From JBDKLC01 sp040384865 (lineage in GTDB: Bacteria > Patescibacteriota > Minisyncoccia > Phycocordibacterales > CAIZLB01), in contig JAZKIM010000006.1 of NCBI GenBank assembly GCA_040384865.1, positions 3,510 to 67,509 of the forward strand: DNA of 64,000 nucleotides. The letters run 5' to 3'. A model generated the notes under the pieces. It did not search any database and was not told the origin of the DNA. It saw only the letters and a program-made list of their open reading frames with translations. The translations under genes and the position numbers were made by a program. Positions 1-8,410 of the stretch are shown here, in pieces; position 1 is the first letter of the stretch; every line of letters begins with the position of its first letter.

Positions 1-483
1 GTGAAAAGCAGGCGCGCTCATAAAGCAAACCCGATACCTTTCAAGATCTTCCAAGGCTTCCTGAAGGTTTTCCGCTGTCCGTACACCGAGCTCACGAAGC
101 ACATCGAGACTTCCGGACGTGCCGCTTGACGATCCCCCGCAATGTTTTGCTACAGGCAGACAATTCTCAGCCGCAGCCAGTATGAAAGCGGTTGCTGTTG
201 AAATATTCACCGTACTAGCACCATCAGACCCGGTACCACAAATATCCATCAAATCCGGGCGAATACTCCTTTGCGGATAACCGCCGACAGATCTAACTGC
301 CAGCACCGTACCAACGACTTCAAGGAATGTTTCTTTTTTCATCTGCAGCGCCATGAGAATAGCTCCTATCAAGGAGTCGGGGATACTCGAATCAGTGAGA
401 AGCAGTGAGAATAATTCTTCCGCCTCCCTAGCTGACAAATTTGTTCCCTTTCTAATCTTTGCAAGTTCTTGTTTAAGATTCAT
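1..483 (-). CDS. TrpD-like phosphoribosyltransferase, N-terminal part (runs off window)
   Basis: The reverse strand is open from an ATG at 483 to the window edge (161 codons), about half of a normal anthranilate phosphoribosyltransferase (about 340 aa). It shows the family N-terminal helical region and the PRPP-loop motif GTGSDGASTVNIST at residues 83-96, followed by K113-H114 and a GSLDVLRELG segment. TrpD joins anthranilate to PRPP in tryptophan synthesis. The usual KHGNR anthranilate/PRPP motif reads KHCGG here, so a divergent family member with another substrate is possible. No other trp gene is visible. It lies downstream of the rplJL terminator, so it probably has its own promoter in 484-580. 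Confidence 0.75.
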   Translation of the reverse strand, partial: MNLKQELAKIRKGTNLSAREAEELFSLLLTDSSIPDSLIGAILMALQMKKETFLEVVGTVLAVRSVGGYPQRSIRPDLMDICGTGSDGASTVNISTATAFILAAAENCLPVAKHCGGSSSGTSGSLDVLRELGVRTAENLQEALEDLERYRVCFMSAPAFH

Positions 484-578
484 GATGTGAGGTTCTATTG
501 GTTGAGGTTGAAATCTACCGTTACCCTACCACACTCATAACTTCCGTACAAAACCAATCTTAGATTGGAACAATACAA

Positions 579-604
579 ACAAAAAAGACCCCTTTCGGGG
601 TCAT
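579..604 (-). terminator. Intrinsic terminator of rplJ-rplL
   Basis: GACCCC (587-592) pairs with GGGGTC (597-602) around a TTTC loop. On the minus strand the stem is followed directly by a T run (586-581). It sits 15 bases past the rplL stop and separates rplL from the TrpD-like gene. Confidence 0.85.
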
Positions 605-617
605 TTTTGTTTGTATA

Positions 618-1022
618 TTATTTCAACTCAGCCTTTCCACCAGCAGTGTCAATTGCTGCCTTCAAAGCATCAGCTTCTTCTTTCTTCATTCCTTCTTTAA
701 GAACTGAAGGTGCTGCATCAACGAGATCCTTTGCTTCCTTGAGACCAAGACCTAGGACTTCTTTGACTACCTTGATGATAGCGATCTTGTTCGCACCAGC
801 ATCAGTTAGGTGAACATTGAAACTTGTCTTCTCTTCGGCTGCAGGGCCAGCAGCAGGGCCAGCCACTGCAACAGCAGCTGCTGATACGCCGAATTTCTTT
901 TCAAGAAACTTCACAAGTTCATGAAGTTCAATAACTGTCATTTTCTCAATAGACTCAACGAGAGTCTTAAAATGAGATGGTGTTTCAACAACTTCCGTTG
1001 TTGTATTCTGTTCGTCTGTCAT
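618..1022 (-). CDS. rplL: Ribosomal protein bL12 (L7/L12)
   Basis: 134 aa, normal length. It has an N-terminal dimerisation helix region (residues 20-50, VIELHELVKFLEKKFGV), an alanine/glycine-rich hinge (52-65, AVAVAGPAAGPAAEEK) and the C-terminal factor-binding domain starting TSFNVHLTDAG, with the EAKDLVDAAPSVLKEG helix that contacts translation GTPases. Multiple copies form the ribosomal stalk with L10. It follows rplJ by 40 bases on the same strand and shares its leader. No Shine-Dalgarno sequence is visible before the ATG, as for most core genes here. Confidence 0.98.
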   Translation of the reverse strand: MTDEQNTTTEVVETPSHFKTLVESIEKMTVIELHELVKFLEKKFGVSAAAVAVAGPAAGPAAEEKTSFNVHLTDAGANKIAIIKVVKEVLGLGLKEAKDLVDAAPSVLKEGMKKEEADALKAAIDTAGGKAELK

Positions 1023-1062
1023 AAATTTAATTAATTATTTTAAACCGATTAATGTTACTGTC

Positions 1063-1551
1063 TTAAGCCTTCTTCTCTGCAATAGCATTGAGCGCCAATA
1101 CCAATCCTTGAATAGGTGAGTTGATAAGATTGACGAATTGAGCATGGAGCGTCTTCTGAGAAGGGATGGAAGCAATTGTAATCATTTCCTCCATAGTCTT
1201 GTACGCACCGTCGAAGATTCCACCGAGAATTGATACGCGACCATCGAGTTTCTTTTGAAAGTCATAAATCTCTCGAGCAGGAGCGATGATGTCAGCACCA
1301 TAAACGAGTGCGAGTTCACCGACAAGCGCTGGCATTTCGCCAGCATAGCCACCTTCGTTCAAAGCTCGCTTAGCGAGAGTCTTCTTTGCAACAAAGTAAC
1401 CAAGATCTTTCGATCGAAGTTCCTTTCGAATGCTTGTAGTCTCAGAAACTGGAAGTTTGTGAAAATTTACAAACACTACAGTCTTTGCTTTTGAAAGAAC
1501 ATCCTTCACTGCAGATACGATTTCACTTTTCTTTGCCTTGTTAATAGCCAT
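1063..1551 (-). CDS. rplJ: Ribosomal protein uL10
   Basis: 162 aa, full length. The N-terminal RNA-binding domain has the family pattern (KSEIVSAVKDVLSKAKTVV, then TTSIRKELRSKDLGYFVAKKTLAKRAL), and a C-terminal helix binds L12 dimers. It forms the stalk base on 23S rRNA. The gene is preceded by an L10-type RNA leader (1560-1745), so autoregulation by L10 or the L10-L12 complex is expected. rplK lies 36 kb away and rplA is not in the window, so the classical rplKAJL cluster is broken up. Confidence 0.98.
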   Translation of the reverse strand: MAINKAKKSEIVSAVKDVLSKAKTVVFVNFHKLPVSETTSIRKELRSKDLGYFVAKKTLAKRALNEGGYAGEMPALVGELALVYGADIIAPAREIYDFQKKLDGRVSILGGIFDGAYKTMEEMITIASIPSQKTLHAQFVNLINSPIQGLVLALNAIAEKKA

Positions 1552-1559
1552 AGTGATTT

Positions 1560-1745
1560 ATATAAGGTTCTGTTATTTTTTTTGTTTTCGACCGGGCCTG
1601 AATGACGAAGCCCGCACTTTCGTACGGACTTCAAAGGAGGGTTGGAACAACGTAGGACAGGCAAGTGCCTATCCTTCCCTATTCCGACCTCTGCACAGGG
1701 CTTATTGCTGCCTGTGGTCTTTGAAGCCTTAGGCAGAGATTAACA
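1560..1745 (-). promoter_or_regulatory. L10 (rplJ) leader RNA
   Basis: The 196-base gap upstream of rplJ is structured. Reading the minus strand, AAAGACCACAGG (about 1712-1724) and CCTGTGCAGAGGTC (about 1685-1698) face each other. This is the core of the known L10 leader, whose Bacillus version has AAGACCGTAGG facing CCTACGCAGACGG; the unpaired AAGA/GCAGA parts form the L10-binding bend. Closer to the gene is a hairpin CCGTAC-GAAA-GTGCGG (about 1616-1631) and a GGGC/GCCC pair. Known leaders of this class bind L10 or the L10-L12 complex to repress rplJL. Assignment is by motif, not by covariance search. Confidence 0.8.
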
Positions 1746-1747
1746 CA

Positions 1748-4700
1748 CTAGGCAGATTCTGCCAAGGCCGAAAAGATCGTGTTAAGCCTTTGGAACTGGT
1801 AGTACAAAATGGTTGTATCCTGAACAATTGGCTCAACCAACTTCTTTATTTTTATTTTCTTTTGCATAAAGTTGTAGACTTTCATAGCAGTAGCTAAATT
1901 ACGTGTAATTCTTACTGTTTCCTTGTAAGCTTTTTCAACACCTCCCTTTTGGATCGTCTTCTGTATTAGATCAAGTTCACGAATGTATTTATCTCGTATA
2001 TGTTTAATTTGAACTTGAGACACTATTACCGCCCTCGCTAAAGTAATTGCGGTGGTTGAATCCAATTCAGAGGATTGCGAATCTGGAAAAAGCTCTTCAT
2101 CTTTAAAACCATCGGCGTTGTAATCGATTGTCATAAGACTTGAGGAGGCGGGGATAAATTCAGCTGTCATTCCTTCAATCGTTGGCACATTGGAATATTC
2201 CATTTTTGATATGACATTATCGCCTTGAAATTCTGTAGCTGTGAATCTAAAAATTCCCGTATCGAGTCCTGTTAGCACAATCTTTGCTGGCAACGTTGAA
2301 GTGATAATTGTCTTGGCTTCACCGAAATTATCATACTGGCTGTTAGGAATCTCCTGTAATACAAAACCAATTTGATCTTCAACTGCCTCTTTTACGAGCC
2401 CTGTTCGTTTTCCGTCTTGGTCATAGGCCATTATAGCGACAGGTGAATGAACTGAGAATTCATAGCGTTTCCGGGGATCATCTGTCATTGACTGCTTACT
2501 AACAAAGGGCGGTAATTTTGACAATTCACCACGCAATATTGAAACTATCATTTGTTGAATTACAGGGATACTCATCATATTAGAGTGCTGATAGTTTTGT
2601 TTTGTCTCCAGGTTAAGAGCAGAAATATCAACAGCATACACGTCACCGCTTCTAATACTCAGCTCTCCTGCCAACACCACTCCGTCGCCATCAGCAGAAT
2701 AAACCCTTGTACGATCAATTTTAGTTTTGTCTCCTTTCTTTGTATATCGATATGATATTCCTGTTGTCGTATTTCTTCCCACCCCCACAATATTAGTTAC
2801 ACCCACCAAACCAGATAACGAAGATGATTGAAAAAGTCCATCCATACTCTGATGAAAGTTTTCAGACCTTACCAGCAAACCGCTGTTAAGGACGCTCGGC
2901 TGATCAATACTTTTAGTATCCACACGATCTCCTTTTGAAGCTACGAGAAAGTTCTCCAACTGAATACGATCGGTAATTGTATTGCCGTACTTTGAGGCGG
3001 GACTCAAGGCAGGATCTGAGTCGGCTGTAAAAGTAATGACAGGAGGGCTTGATGAACCAAAATACTTTTGGGAAGGCAAAAGAGAATATGCGGCTGACAT
3101 ATTTTTCGACAAATCACGTGCGGTAGATTTGCTAAGAATGAGCCCTCCTAAAATACTCTGGCCGTCACCGTGAAGCATGTCTCCAACGGCCTGTGGTGTT
3201 CCATATTCAGGTGCTCCAACCATGATCAAACGATCAACCAAACTCCCCTTCCCTTTATCAAAAAGATTTTTAATAAAAGTCTTGGCTACCAACCCTCCAT
3301 TACTATGGGTCAGTATGGAAACCTTCCCTGTCTTTGAATTATTTACCAGACTGTTAAACAATATCTCTAGGGAAGTGGTAGCATTCTTTTCAAGCATTAT
3401 CTGCCTGTTTGCAACTTCATCAGGGTTACCCCTCCAATCATACGGAGCGGCTGTCCATGCGGCAATCATACTCTGAGACACAAGGCTCGCAAGAAAATTG
3501 CTTATCCCATCGTACACACCCACATCGAACAATCCCCCAGACAAATTTGTCTTTCTTATAACGTCACGAGTATAAACATTCTTTTCTATACTGTTACCAT
3601 TCGAGTCGAGAAATAGTTTTTTAACATCAGCATTTGTGTTAGGTTCCCACAACTGGTTCTCAGTCCAATTCCTTACATAAAGTCTACTCGCTTCAATGCC
3701 AGGGATAAACAGGATGCTCGAACAACAGATAATGGCATTAGGTTTTTCTATAAGCCACGGTATAAACACAACATCATCAGTGACAATTTGCCCTGTTCCT
3801 GCTGGATTTGTTTTCTTGTTGTATGGACCATTGGCACTCCCCCACCAATTTTTCGAAGCGGTTACAGGGCCTCCATAAGCGATCATTCCATAAGATTTAT
3901 TCTCTTCAATACTACTATTCATTATAGTAGTTGATGAGTTATATGATTCAACACCAATATCATTTCTTTCAAACAAACTATTTCTTATATCCACCCCTCC
4001 GTTTGAATGCGCTAATAAGCCACTGGCCTTACTGTCAGTGATTGAAACTCCATCAAGGATTACGGATGCACCATTAAAAACTTCAACTCCTACGGAGGGA
4101 GATTGAAGAAACGTCGAGGCAGAAATAGACATACTAGTTTTACCCTGAGAATTCCATCCATCAAAAATACTAATAGCGGCTTTATATCCAGACTTCTGAA
4201 AAGATGTCTGTCTTATGTCTCCATGAGAGTTGTTGTATATATCTAATACGTGAGGAGTGTTAACTCCTGAGAATAAATTGTCAGCGAGAGAAATAGTACT
4301 ACCGCTGTATACGATCATATATGATCTACTCCCTTGTATGTTTTCAAAATGCGAGTGAACTATCTCCACCTTCCCTCCGATAGACTCAATTATAGGCCCC
4401 TCACCTGTTGCGTTAGTGAATTGCATGTATAAATTTCCACCCACAATATTCATGGGCGCTAAAAGTTTCCTAGGATTTACGAGCTCAATTGAAATTTGCC
4501 TCGAAGATGTGCCTTGAAATTTTAATGTTCCGCTTACTTTAATTTGTCCTCCGTCAAATCGAATCGTTGTTCCCTCTTCAACAACTATCTCTCTTCCGAG
4601 TGGAATATAAATATCTGCCGCTGATACTGTATACGGACCGTTCTCAGCTGTGATATATGAATGCTCGTTAATAAACAACTGAGTTATTTCTGTCTCAGCA

Positions 4701-4765
4701 TAGATAAGACGCGGCAAACTAACGATGAATAAACTAATAAAGAAAACTATGGTCTTTGATTTCAT
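1748..4765 (-). CDS. Secreted beta-helix / LCAT-type lipase fusion
   Basis: 1005 aa. It has a signal peptide (1-23, ending IYA), then about residues 55-315 with short Asn/Gly-rich repeats typical of a right-handed parallel beta-helix, including the KNWWGSANGP motif near its end. From about 345 comes an alpha/beta hydrolase of the lecithin:cholesterol acyltransferase type: ILFIPGIEASRL (351-362), PYDWRG (441-446), and nucleophile Ser488 in THSNGG. A DGDGVV segment recalls the LCAT GDGTVP motif that carries the catalytic Asp. The C-terminal 90 residues are helical. A surface or secreted lipase/acyltransferase acting on host or environmental lipids is inferred. The stop lies directly at the rplJ leader. 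Confidence 0.8.
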   Translation of the reverse strand: MKSKTIVFFISLFIVSLPRLIYAETEITQLFINEHSYITAENGPYTVSAADIYIPLGREIVVEEGTTIRFDGGQIKVSGTLKFQGTSSRQISIELVNPRKLLAPMNIVGGNLYMQFTNATGEGPIIESIGGKVEIVHSHFENIQGSRSYMIVYSGSTISLADNLFSGVNTPHVLDIYNNSHGDIRQTSFQKSGYKAAISIFDGWNSQGKTSMSISASTFLQSPSVGVEVFNGASVILDGVSITDSKASGLLAHSNGGVDIRNSLFERNDIGVESYNSSTTIMNSSIEENKSYGMIAYGGPVTASKNWWGSANGPYNKKTNPAGTGQIVTDDVVFIPWLIEKPNAIICCSSILFIPGIEASRLYVRNWTENQLWEPNTNADVKKLFLDSNGNSIEKNVYTRDVIRKTNLSGGLFDVGVYDGISNFLASLVSQSMIAAWTAAPYDWRGNPDEVANRQIMLEKNATTSLEILFNSLVNNSKTGKVSILTHSNGGLVAKTFIKNLFDKGKGSLVDRLIMVGAPEYGTPQAVGDMLHGDGQSILGGLILSKSTARDLSKNMSAAYSLLPSQKYFGSSSPPVITFTADSDPALSPASKYGNTITDRIQLENFLVASKGDRVDTKSIDQPSVLNSGLLVRSENFHQSMDGLFQSSSLSGLVGVTNIVGVGRNTTTGISYRYTKKGDKTKIDRTRVYSADGDGVVLAGELSIRSGDVYAVDISALNLETKQNYQHSNMMSIPVIQQMIVSILRGELSKLPPFVSKQSMTDDPRKRYEFSVHSPVAIMAYDQDGKRTGLVKEAVEDQIGFVLQEIPNSQYDNFGEAKTIITSTLPAKIVLTGLDTGIFRFTATEFQGDNVISKMEYSNVPTIEGMTAEFIPASSSLMTIDYNADGFKDEELFPDSQSSELDSTTAITLARAVIVSQVQIKHIRDKYIRELDLIQKTIQKGGVEKAYKETVRITRNLATAMKVYNFMQKKIKIKKLVEPIVQDTTILYYQFQRLNTIFSALAESA

Positions 4766-4821
4766 GTGACCATTATCCGCGCAGCCTATTAAACAAAGTT
4801 CAAAAAAATATCAAAGGAAAC

Positions 4822-4923
4822 CTATCTCAAATGAAAGTAACTAGTGGTAAACAGGACGACAAACCCCGCAATCAAAATTCCAAGGAAACCACATATTAAT
4901 TTGAAGGATGTTTTATCGAGCAT
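4822..4923 (-). CDS. Small single-pass membrane peptide (33 aa), unknown
   Basis: The ORF runs from an ATG at 4923 to a TAG at 4822-4824. Translation begins MLDKTSFKLICGFLG and contains one hydrophobic stretch of about 18 residues (ICGFLGILIAGFVVLF), then a short polar tail. An AGGA motif lies 7-10 bases before the ATG. It sits between the surface-protein terminator and the lipase gene. It is too short to prove by sequence alone; composition and the ribosome-binding site are the only support. Confidence 0.35.
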   Translation of the reverse strand: MLDKTSFKLICGFLGILIAGFVVLFTTSYFHLR

Positions 4924-4961
4924 GTTAATGTCCTAATTTTATACTAAATAACCAAAACAAA

Positions 4962-4991
4962 AAGCCCACCCCTTGCGGAGTGGACTTTTTG
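4962..4991 (-). terminator. Intrinsic terminator of the surface-protein gene
   Basis: Minus-strand AGTCCACTCC (4977-4986) pairs with GGGGTGGGCT (4963-4972) through ten base pairs including G-U pairs, around a GCAA tetraloop, followed by TTTTTGTTTT. A second imperfect hairpin (5010-5038, ATCAGTC/GACTGAT) lies between the stop codon and this terminator and may protect the 3' end. Confidence 0.85.
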
Positions 4992-5052
4992 TCTAGTGTT
5001 ACCTAGTACCTAGATCAGTCGTGTGACTGATGAATCTAGACTACAGAATTGC

Positions 5053-6906
5053 TTACTTAATGAAGTTAGCAGCTGCTGATGTCTTGAAATCATCTAGACC
5101 CCATGTCTGAAGCTGTGTATTTGCGTCAACTGTCCATCCAATTGCTACGACAGCAGCATTGTAGAGACCACTCTGAGGTACAGAAGCTGAAGGCAACTGT
5201 GCTGTCAAAGTAACCTGTGCTGTTGAACCATCAGCGATAGCATTGTTAGGAATCGTTACAACGCTCTTTGTGACGCCTACAGATGTAGCATCAGCTGAAG
5301 TTGTACCGAACTTAACTGTGAAGTCGCTAGATGAAGCCTGGAGCATTGTTCCACCAAGAGCTGTTACGTTGAATGTGAATGTAGCAACGAGAGCTGTTGA
5401 TGATCCAGATGTATTTGTTCCAGAGATCGCAATTGTAGGTGTGCTAGCAAGTACAAACTGAGCAACGTCTACGAAGACGTACTGGTTTACACCGTTAACC
5501 GCTGTAGAAACAGTTGCTGAAGAACCATTTGGCTTTTCGTATACAACTGAAGTTACAGATGTTGATGCGATGTAAGAACCTGTAGATGTAGCTGGGAAGC
5601 CAATCTTGACAGAGAGTGTCTTTGTAACATCCTGACCAACCGTAACGCTGAGGTTATCGAATGATACTGATGTGCTACCAGTCTTAGAGCTCAAGAGTGT
5701 TGAACCATCGTACAAGTAGAAAACAAGATCAGATCCGTTAACACCAGTCAAAGAAGATGTCGCGTTAACAGTCAAGATCTTTGAAGCGCCAGTTTCTGAC
5801 TTAACGTTGAAGTTAAGAACAGGGGCAACAACAGAGTCTGTTGTGTTAACTCGGTAGTTCTGTGATCGAAGTGGGCTTGCAGCTGAAGAGAGTGTCAAAG
5901 TAGCTGTACCAGGCTTCTTGAAGGTGTGTGTACGTGTGTACGCAGAACCGTCGATTGAGTAGAAGCTGCTGATGTTGTTACCTGAAACTGCTCGAACAGA
6001 TGATGAGCCGTATCCGTCAATAGTCACAACTCGGTCAGAGTCAATTGAGTTTGTGCTGAATGACACTGTAAGAACCTTTGTTGAATCAACTGGAACCACG
6101 AAGTTCAAACCTGAAAGTCGTACGTAGTACACCTGGTTTGAGTCCTTTGTGAATGTTGTTGATGTTACAGGAACTGTAGCGATAACGTTTGAGCCGTCCC
6201 AAACCTTGATCGTGTTGATCAAAGTAGATGGGTTTTCAGCTGAACCGCTAAGCGTTACTGCAACCTGAAGGTCAACAGTCTGAACTACAGACTGTGCAAT
6301 CTTACCCTTGAATTCAATACCGTATACAGGAACATCTGTTGATGTCTGAACATTAGCATTGTTTGTAGGAGTAGCTGCAAGTGAAACTGTCAATGAACCT
6401 TCAACTCCAGAAGTTACTGGTGTTGTGTTCGTTGATGAGCAAGGCTGACCAGTTACTGAGTTGTAAGCTGCACCAGCAGAGCATCCAGGAACTGTTGACT
6501 GGCCTGCGCAAGGCTGACCAGTTACTGAGTTGTAGATAGCGCCAGCTGAGCAACCAGGTGTTGAAACGATACCACCAGCCATGTCAGCCTGTACTGCAGC
6601 GCGAGTGATCGCACCGAAGTATCCTGCTGTAGGAGTGATACCCTTCATTGACTGGTAAGCTGATACCGCTGATCGAGTAAGGGCACCGAAGTATCCCTTA
6701 GCTACGCCAGCAGGTATTGTGAGAAGACCCTTAGACTCAAGGAAAGTCTGAAGAGCAACCACGTCTGCACCTCTGCTTCCAATCGTAAGATTAGAAGAGA
6801 AAGTGTAGGCTGAAGTTGTCATGACCTGCGCTGATGTTGCTACTGGAGCAACGATAGTCAACGCGAGAGCAAGAGCAACAACAACAGAAACAATTTTCTT
6901 TATCAT
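5053..6906 (-). CDS. Secreted peptidoglycan-binding surface protein with Ig-like domains
   Basis: 617 aa. Signal peptide 1-26 (MIKK then a long hydrophobic core ending ATSA). Residues 40-108 form a PG_binding_1-type domain (TIGSRGADVVALQTFLESKG) with two GYFGA(L/I)TR(S/A)AV motifs at 71-81 and 95-105. Two short repeats CSAGAxYNSVTGQPC follow (119-133 and 142-156), each with paired cysteines. The rest is Thr/Ser/Val-rich beta-sandwich sequence with almost no tryptophan. Uniform codon use, a strong terminator and a long structured upstream region suggest high expression. It is probably a major cell-surface or S-layer-like protein; this family type is common in Parcubacteria. Confidence 0.85.
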   Translation of the reverse strand: MIKKIVSVVVALALALTIVAPVATSAQVMTTSAYTFSSNLTIGSRGADVVALQTFLESKGLLTIPAGVAKGYFGALTRSAVSAYQSMKGITPTAGYFGAITRAAVQADMAGGIVSTPGCSAGAIYNSVTGQPCAGQSTVPGCSAGAAYNSVTGQPCSSTNTTPVTSGVEGSLTVSLAATPTNNANVQTSTDVPVYGIEFKGKIAQSVVQTVDLQVAVTLSGSAENPSTLINTIKVWDGSNVIATVPVTSTTFTKDSNQVYYVRLSGLNFVVPVDSTKVLTVSFSTNSIDSDRVVTIDGYGSSSVRAVSGNNISSFYSIDGSAYTRTHTFKKPGTATLTLSSAASPLRSQNYRVNTTDSVVAPVLNFNVKSETGASKILTVNATSSLTGVNGSDLVFYLYDGSTLLSSKTGSTSVSFDNLSVTVGQDVTKTLSVKIGFPATSTGSYIASTSVTSVVYEKPNGSSATVSTAVNGVNQYVFVDVAQFVLASTPTIAISGTNTSGSSTALVATFTFNVTALGGTMLQASSSDFTVKFGTTSADATSVGVTKSVVTIPNNAIADGSTAQVTLTAQLPSASVPQSGLYNAAVVAIGWTVDANTQLQTWGLDDFKTSAAANFIK

Positions 6907-7003
6907 ATGTGTTGTAATTTATAATTTAAAAAATATCCTATCCACTTAATTAATAATCATTTAGTAATGTGTGGAATCAAATACTTTTCGGGTTAATACT
7001 GAT

Positions 7004-7068
7004 TTGCGAACCCGTAATGATTCTGGATAGAACATTTCTGTTCCGCCAGCACCATTACGGGTTCGCAA
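7004..7068 (-). promoter_or_regulatory. Long compound hairpin upstream of the surface-protein gene
   Basis: Perfect 16-base inverted repeat: 7004-7019 (TTGCGAACCCGTAATG) and 7053-7068. Inside it a CTGG/CCAG pair and a GAACA/TGTTC pair closed by a GAAA tetraloop continue the stem (read on the minus strand). It lies about 100 bases before the surface-protein ATG, so as RNA it would be a 65-base rod in the 5' leader. On the minus strand no T run follows, so it does not look like a terminator for that strand. An mRNA-stabilising or attenuation role is inferred. Confidence 0.6.
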
Positions 7069-7273
7069 TTTTCTATCCTATCTATGAATTCGTTTTTAAC
7101 GCGAACGCATACCACTCCCCCGCCTCATATGTTATCGACACGAGGCAAGGAAAAGTTGTTGAGTTTAAGAGGAAGTTCGGAATGTCTATTCATGAAGGAA
7201 TAAAGCAGAATTTCTGATATTTTGAAACCATCTATTATATTGTCAAAGTTCGGTCTTTCGGAAATTATAGTAC

Positions 7274-7343
7274 GGGGCTTATCTTAAACCAAACTTTCGT
7301 GTGGATAAGTGCTGCCAAATCAACTGACTTGAAAACAGCCCCG
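7274..7343 (-). ncRNA. Candidate structured RNA element upstream of the surface-protein gene
   Basis: Read on the minus strand, GGGGCT (7338-7343) can close with AGCCCC (7274-7279). Enclosed are a hairpin TCAA/TTGA, a stem CTTATC/GATAAG, and within that a hairpin CCACAC-GAAA-GTTTGG with one mismatch and a GNRA loop. This gives a compact junction of about 70 bases in a 540-base region without a convincing gene. It may be part of the long leader of the surface-protein gene or a separate small RNA. I recognise no known family. Confidence 0.35.
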
Positions 7344-7450
7344 GTCTTTCTGGTGATACACCTAATGACGGCGTACAAGTGAATATATTACAGAAAATAG
7401 GCCCTATAGTCAACAAAACCTTAATATTGTGTAATTTGTACCCATTCAGC

Positions 7451-8248
7451 CTATGAAATCAGCGAATAACGGCTCCAGCGTCGTTCACCCACCTTGTTAA
7501 GAATTCCTTGCTCTACAAGTACCAAAAGCTCTCGCTGAATAGTCTTTTCACTGCATCCCTTTATCACTCCCGTAAGGTCTTTTATGGACAATTCTCCCTT
7601 TGAGCGGATCACAGAAATGATGGCCTCCTGACGTTCTGATTTACGGTTACTTTTTTCTACCTTTCCCGCAGCTGGGCGCTGGCCTACAAGGCTTTGATGT
7701 ATATGAGTATGATGTGACTTTGGTTTAAGGACAGATTGGTGTTGCACAGAAGAATTTTGACGATATCCAGACATAGGAGTTGGTGCCGGCAATTCGTCTT
7801 TAATGAAGTCGTCGCTTAGCACAAAATGCCGTCCTAACTTTTGAGGCAATTCACGGCTTTCAATTGTCCTTATGAAATTCTCAAGCTCGCCCTTTATGAT
7901 TCGATGATTCATGACCGATTCAATTCCAGTACGCGCGGCTATCTCAGAATATGAAATGACCGATAGTGCTTCGCGAACGATATTATTAAGTAAGTCCTTT
8001 CGGTCAGGAGACAAGGTGGTATTAAGAGACAAGCTCATGTCTATAAGAGACAATACCGCGGAACGAATATTTGTCTTTAATGGTTCATTGTCCGAAAAGA
8101 AATCACTGATCATATAAACAGCAGCGGCTATCTTTTCCGCCTTCTTGTATATATAAAGGAAATAATCGTCCCCCTCAAAGATACTGATGTTCTTCTGATC
8201 TTCAGAGGCGGCGAATTCGTCCTTATGAATGTTTTTGTCTTTTTCCAT
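7451..8248 (-). CDS. Winged-helix DNA-binding protein, unknown role
   Basis: 265 aa. The N-terminal 130 residues are helical with no motif I recognise. A polar His/Pro-rich linker follows (about 150-200). The C-terminal 65 residues form a DeoR-like winged helix (RQEAIISVIRSKGELSIKDL, then SEKTIQRELLVLVEQGIL). It is divergent from ftsK, with a 160-base gap that must hold both promoters. A transcription regulator is likely; targets cannot be inferred. Confidence 0.7.
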   Translation of the reverse strand: MEKDKNIHKDEFAASEDQKNISIFEGDDYFLYIYKKAEKIAAAVYMISDFFSDNEPLKTNIRSAVLSLIDMSLSLNTTLSPDRKDLLNNIVREALSVISYSEIAARTGIESVMNHRIIKGELENFIRTIESRELPQKLGRHFVLSDDFIKDELPAPTPMSGYRQNSSVQHQSVLKPKSHHTHIHQSLVGQRPAAGKVEKSNRKSERQEAIISVIRSKGELSIKDLTGVIKGCSEKTIQRELLVLVEQGILNKVGERRWSRYSLIS

Positions 8249-8410
8249 AGTGCTTGGCTTTAATCGAGATTAAGTAAAATGACTTATAAAAAGTTTATGC
8301 AAACTTTGTCTGAAATAGATGTCCTTCAAAATTCCAAAAGGTCAGAGGTGGTTTCAATGCAATTATATATAAGACAATATTAAAAGCAACTTCTTTTTCT
8401 CAAGGAGGGC

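Noticed and set aside
6969..7217. An 82-codon plus-strand ORF upstream of the surface-protein gene.
   Set aside because: Its first third is made of one arm and loop of the 16-base inverted repeat. No ribosome site or homologous pattern supports it; an RNA structure explains the region better.
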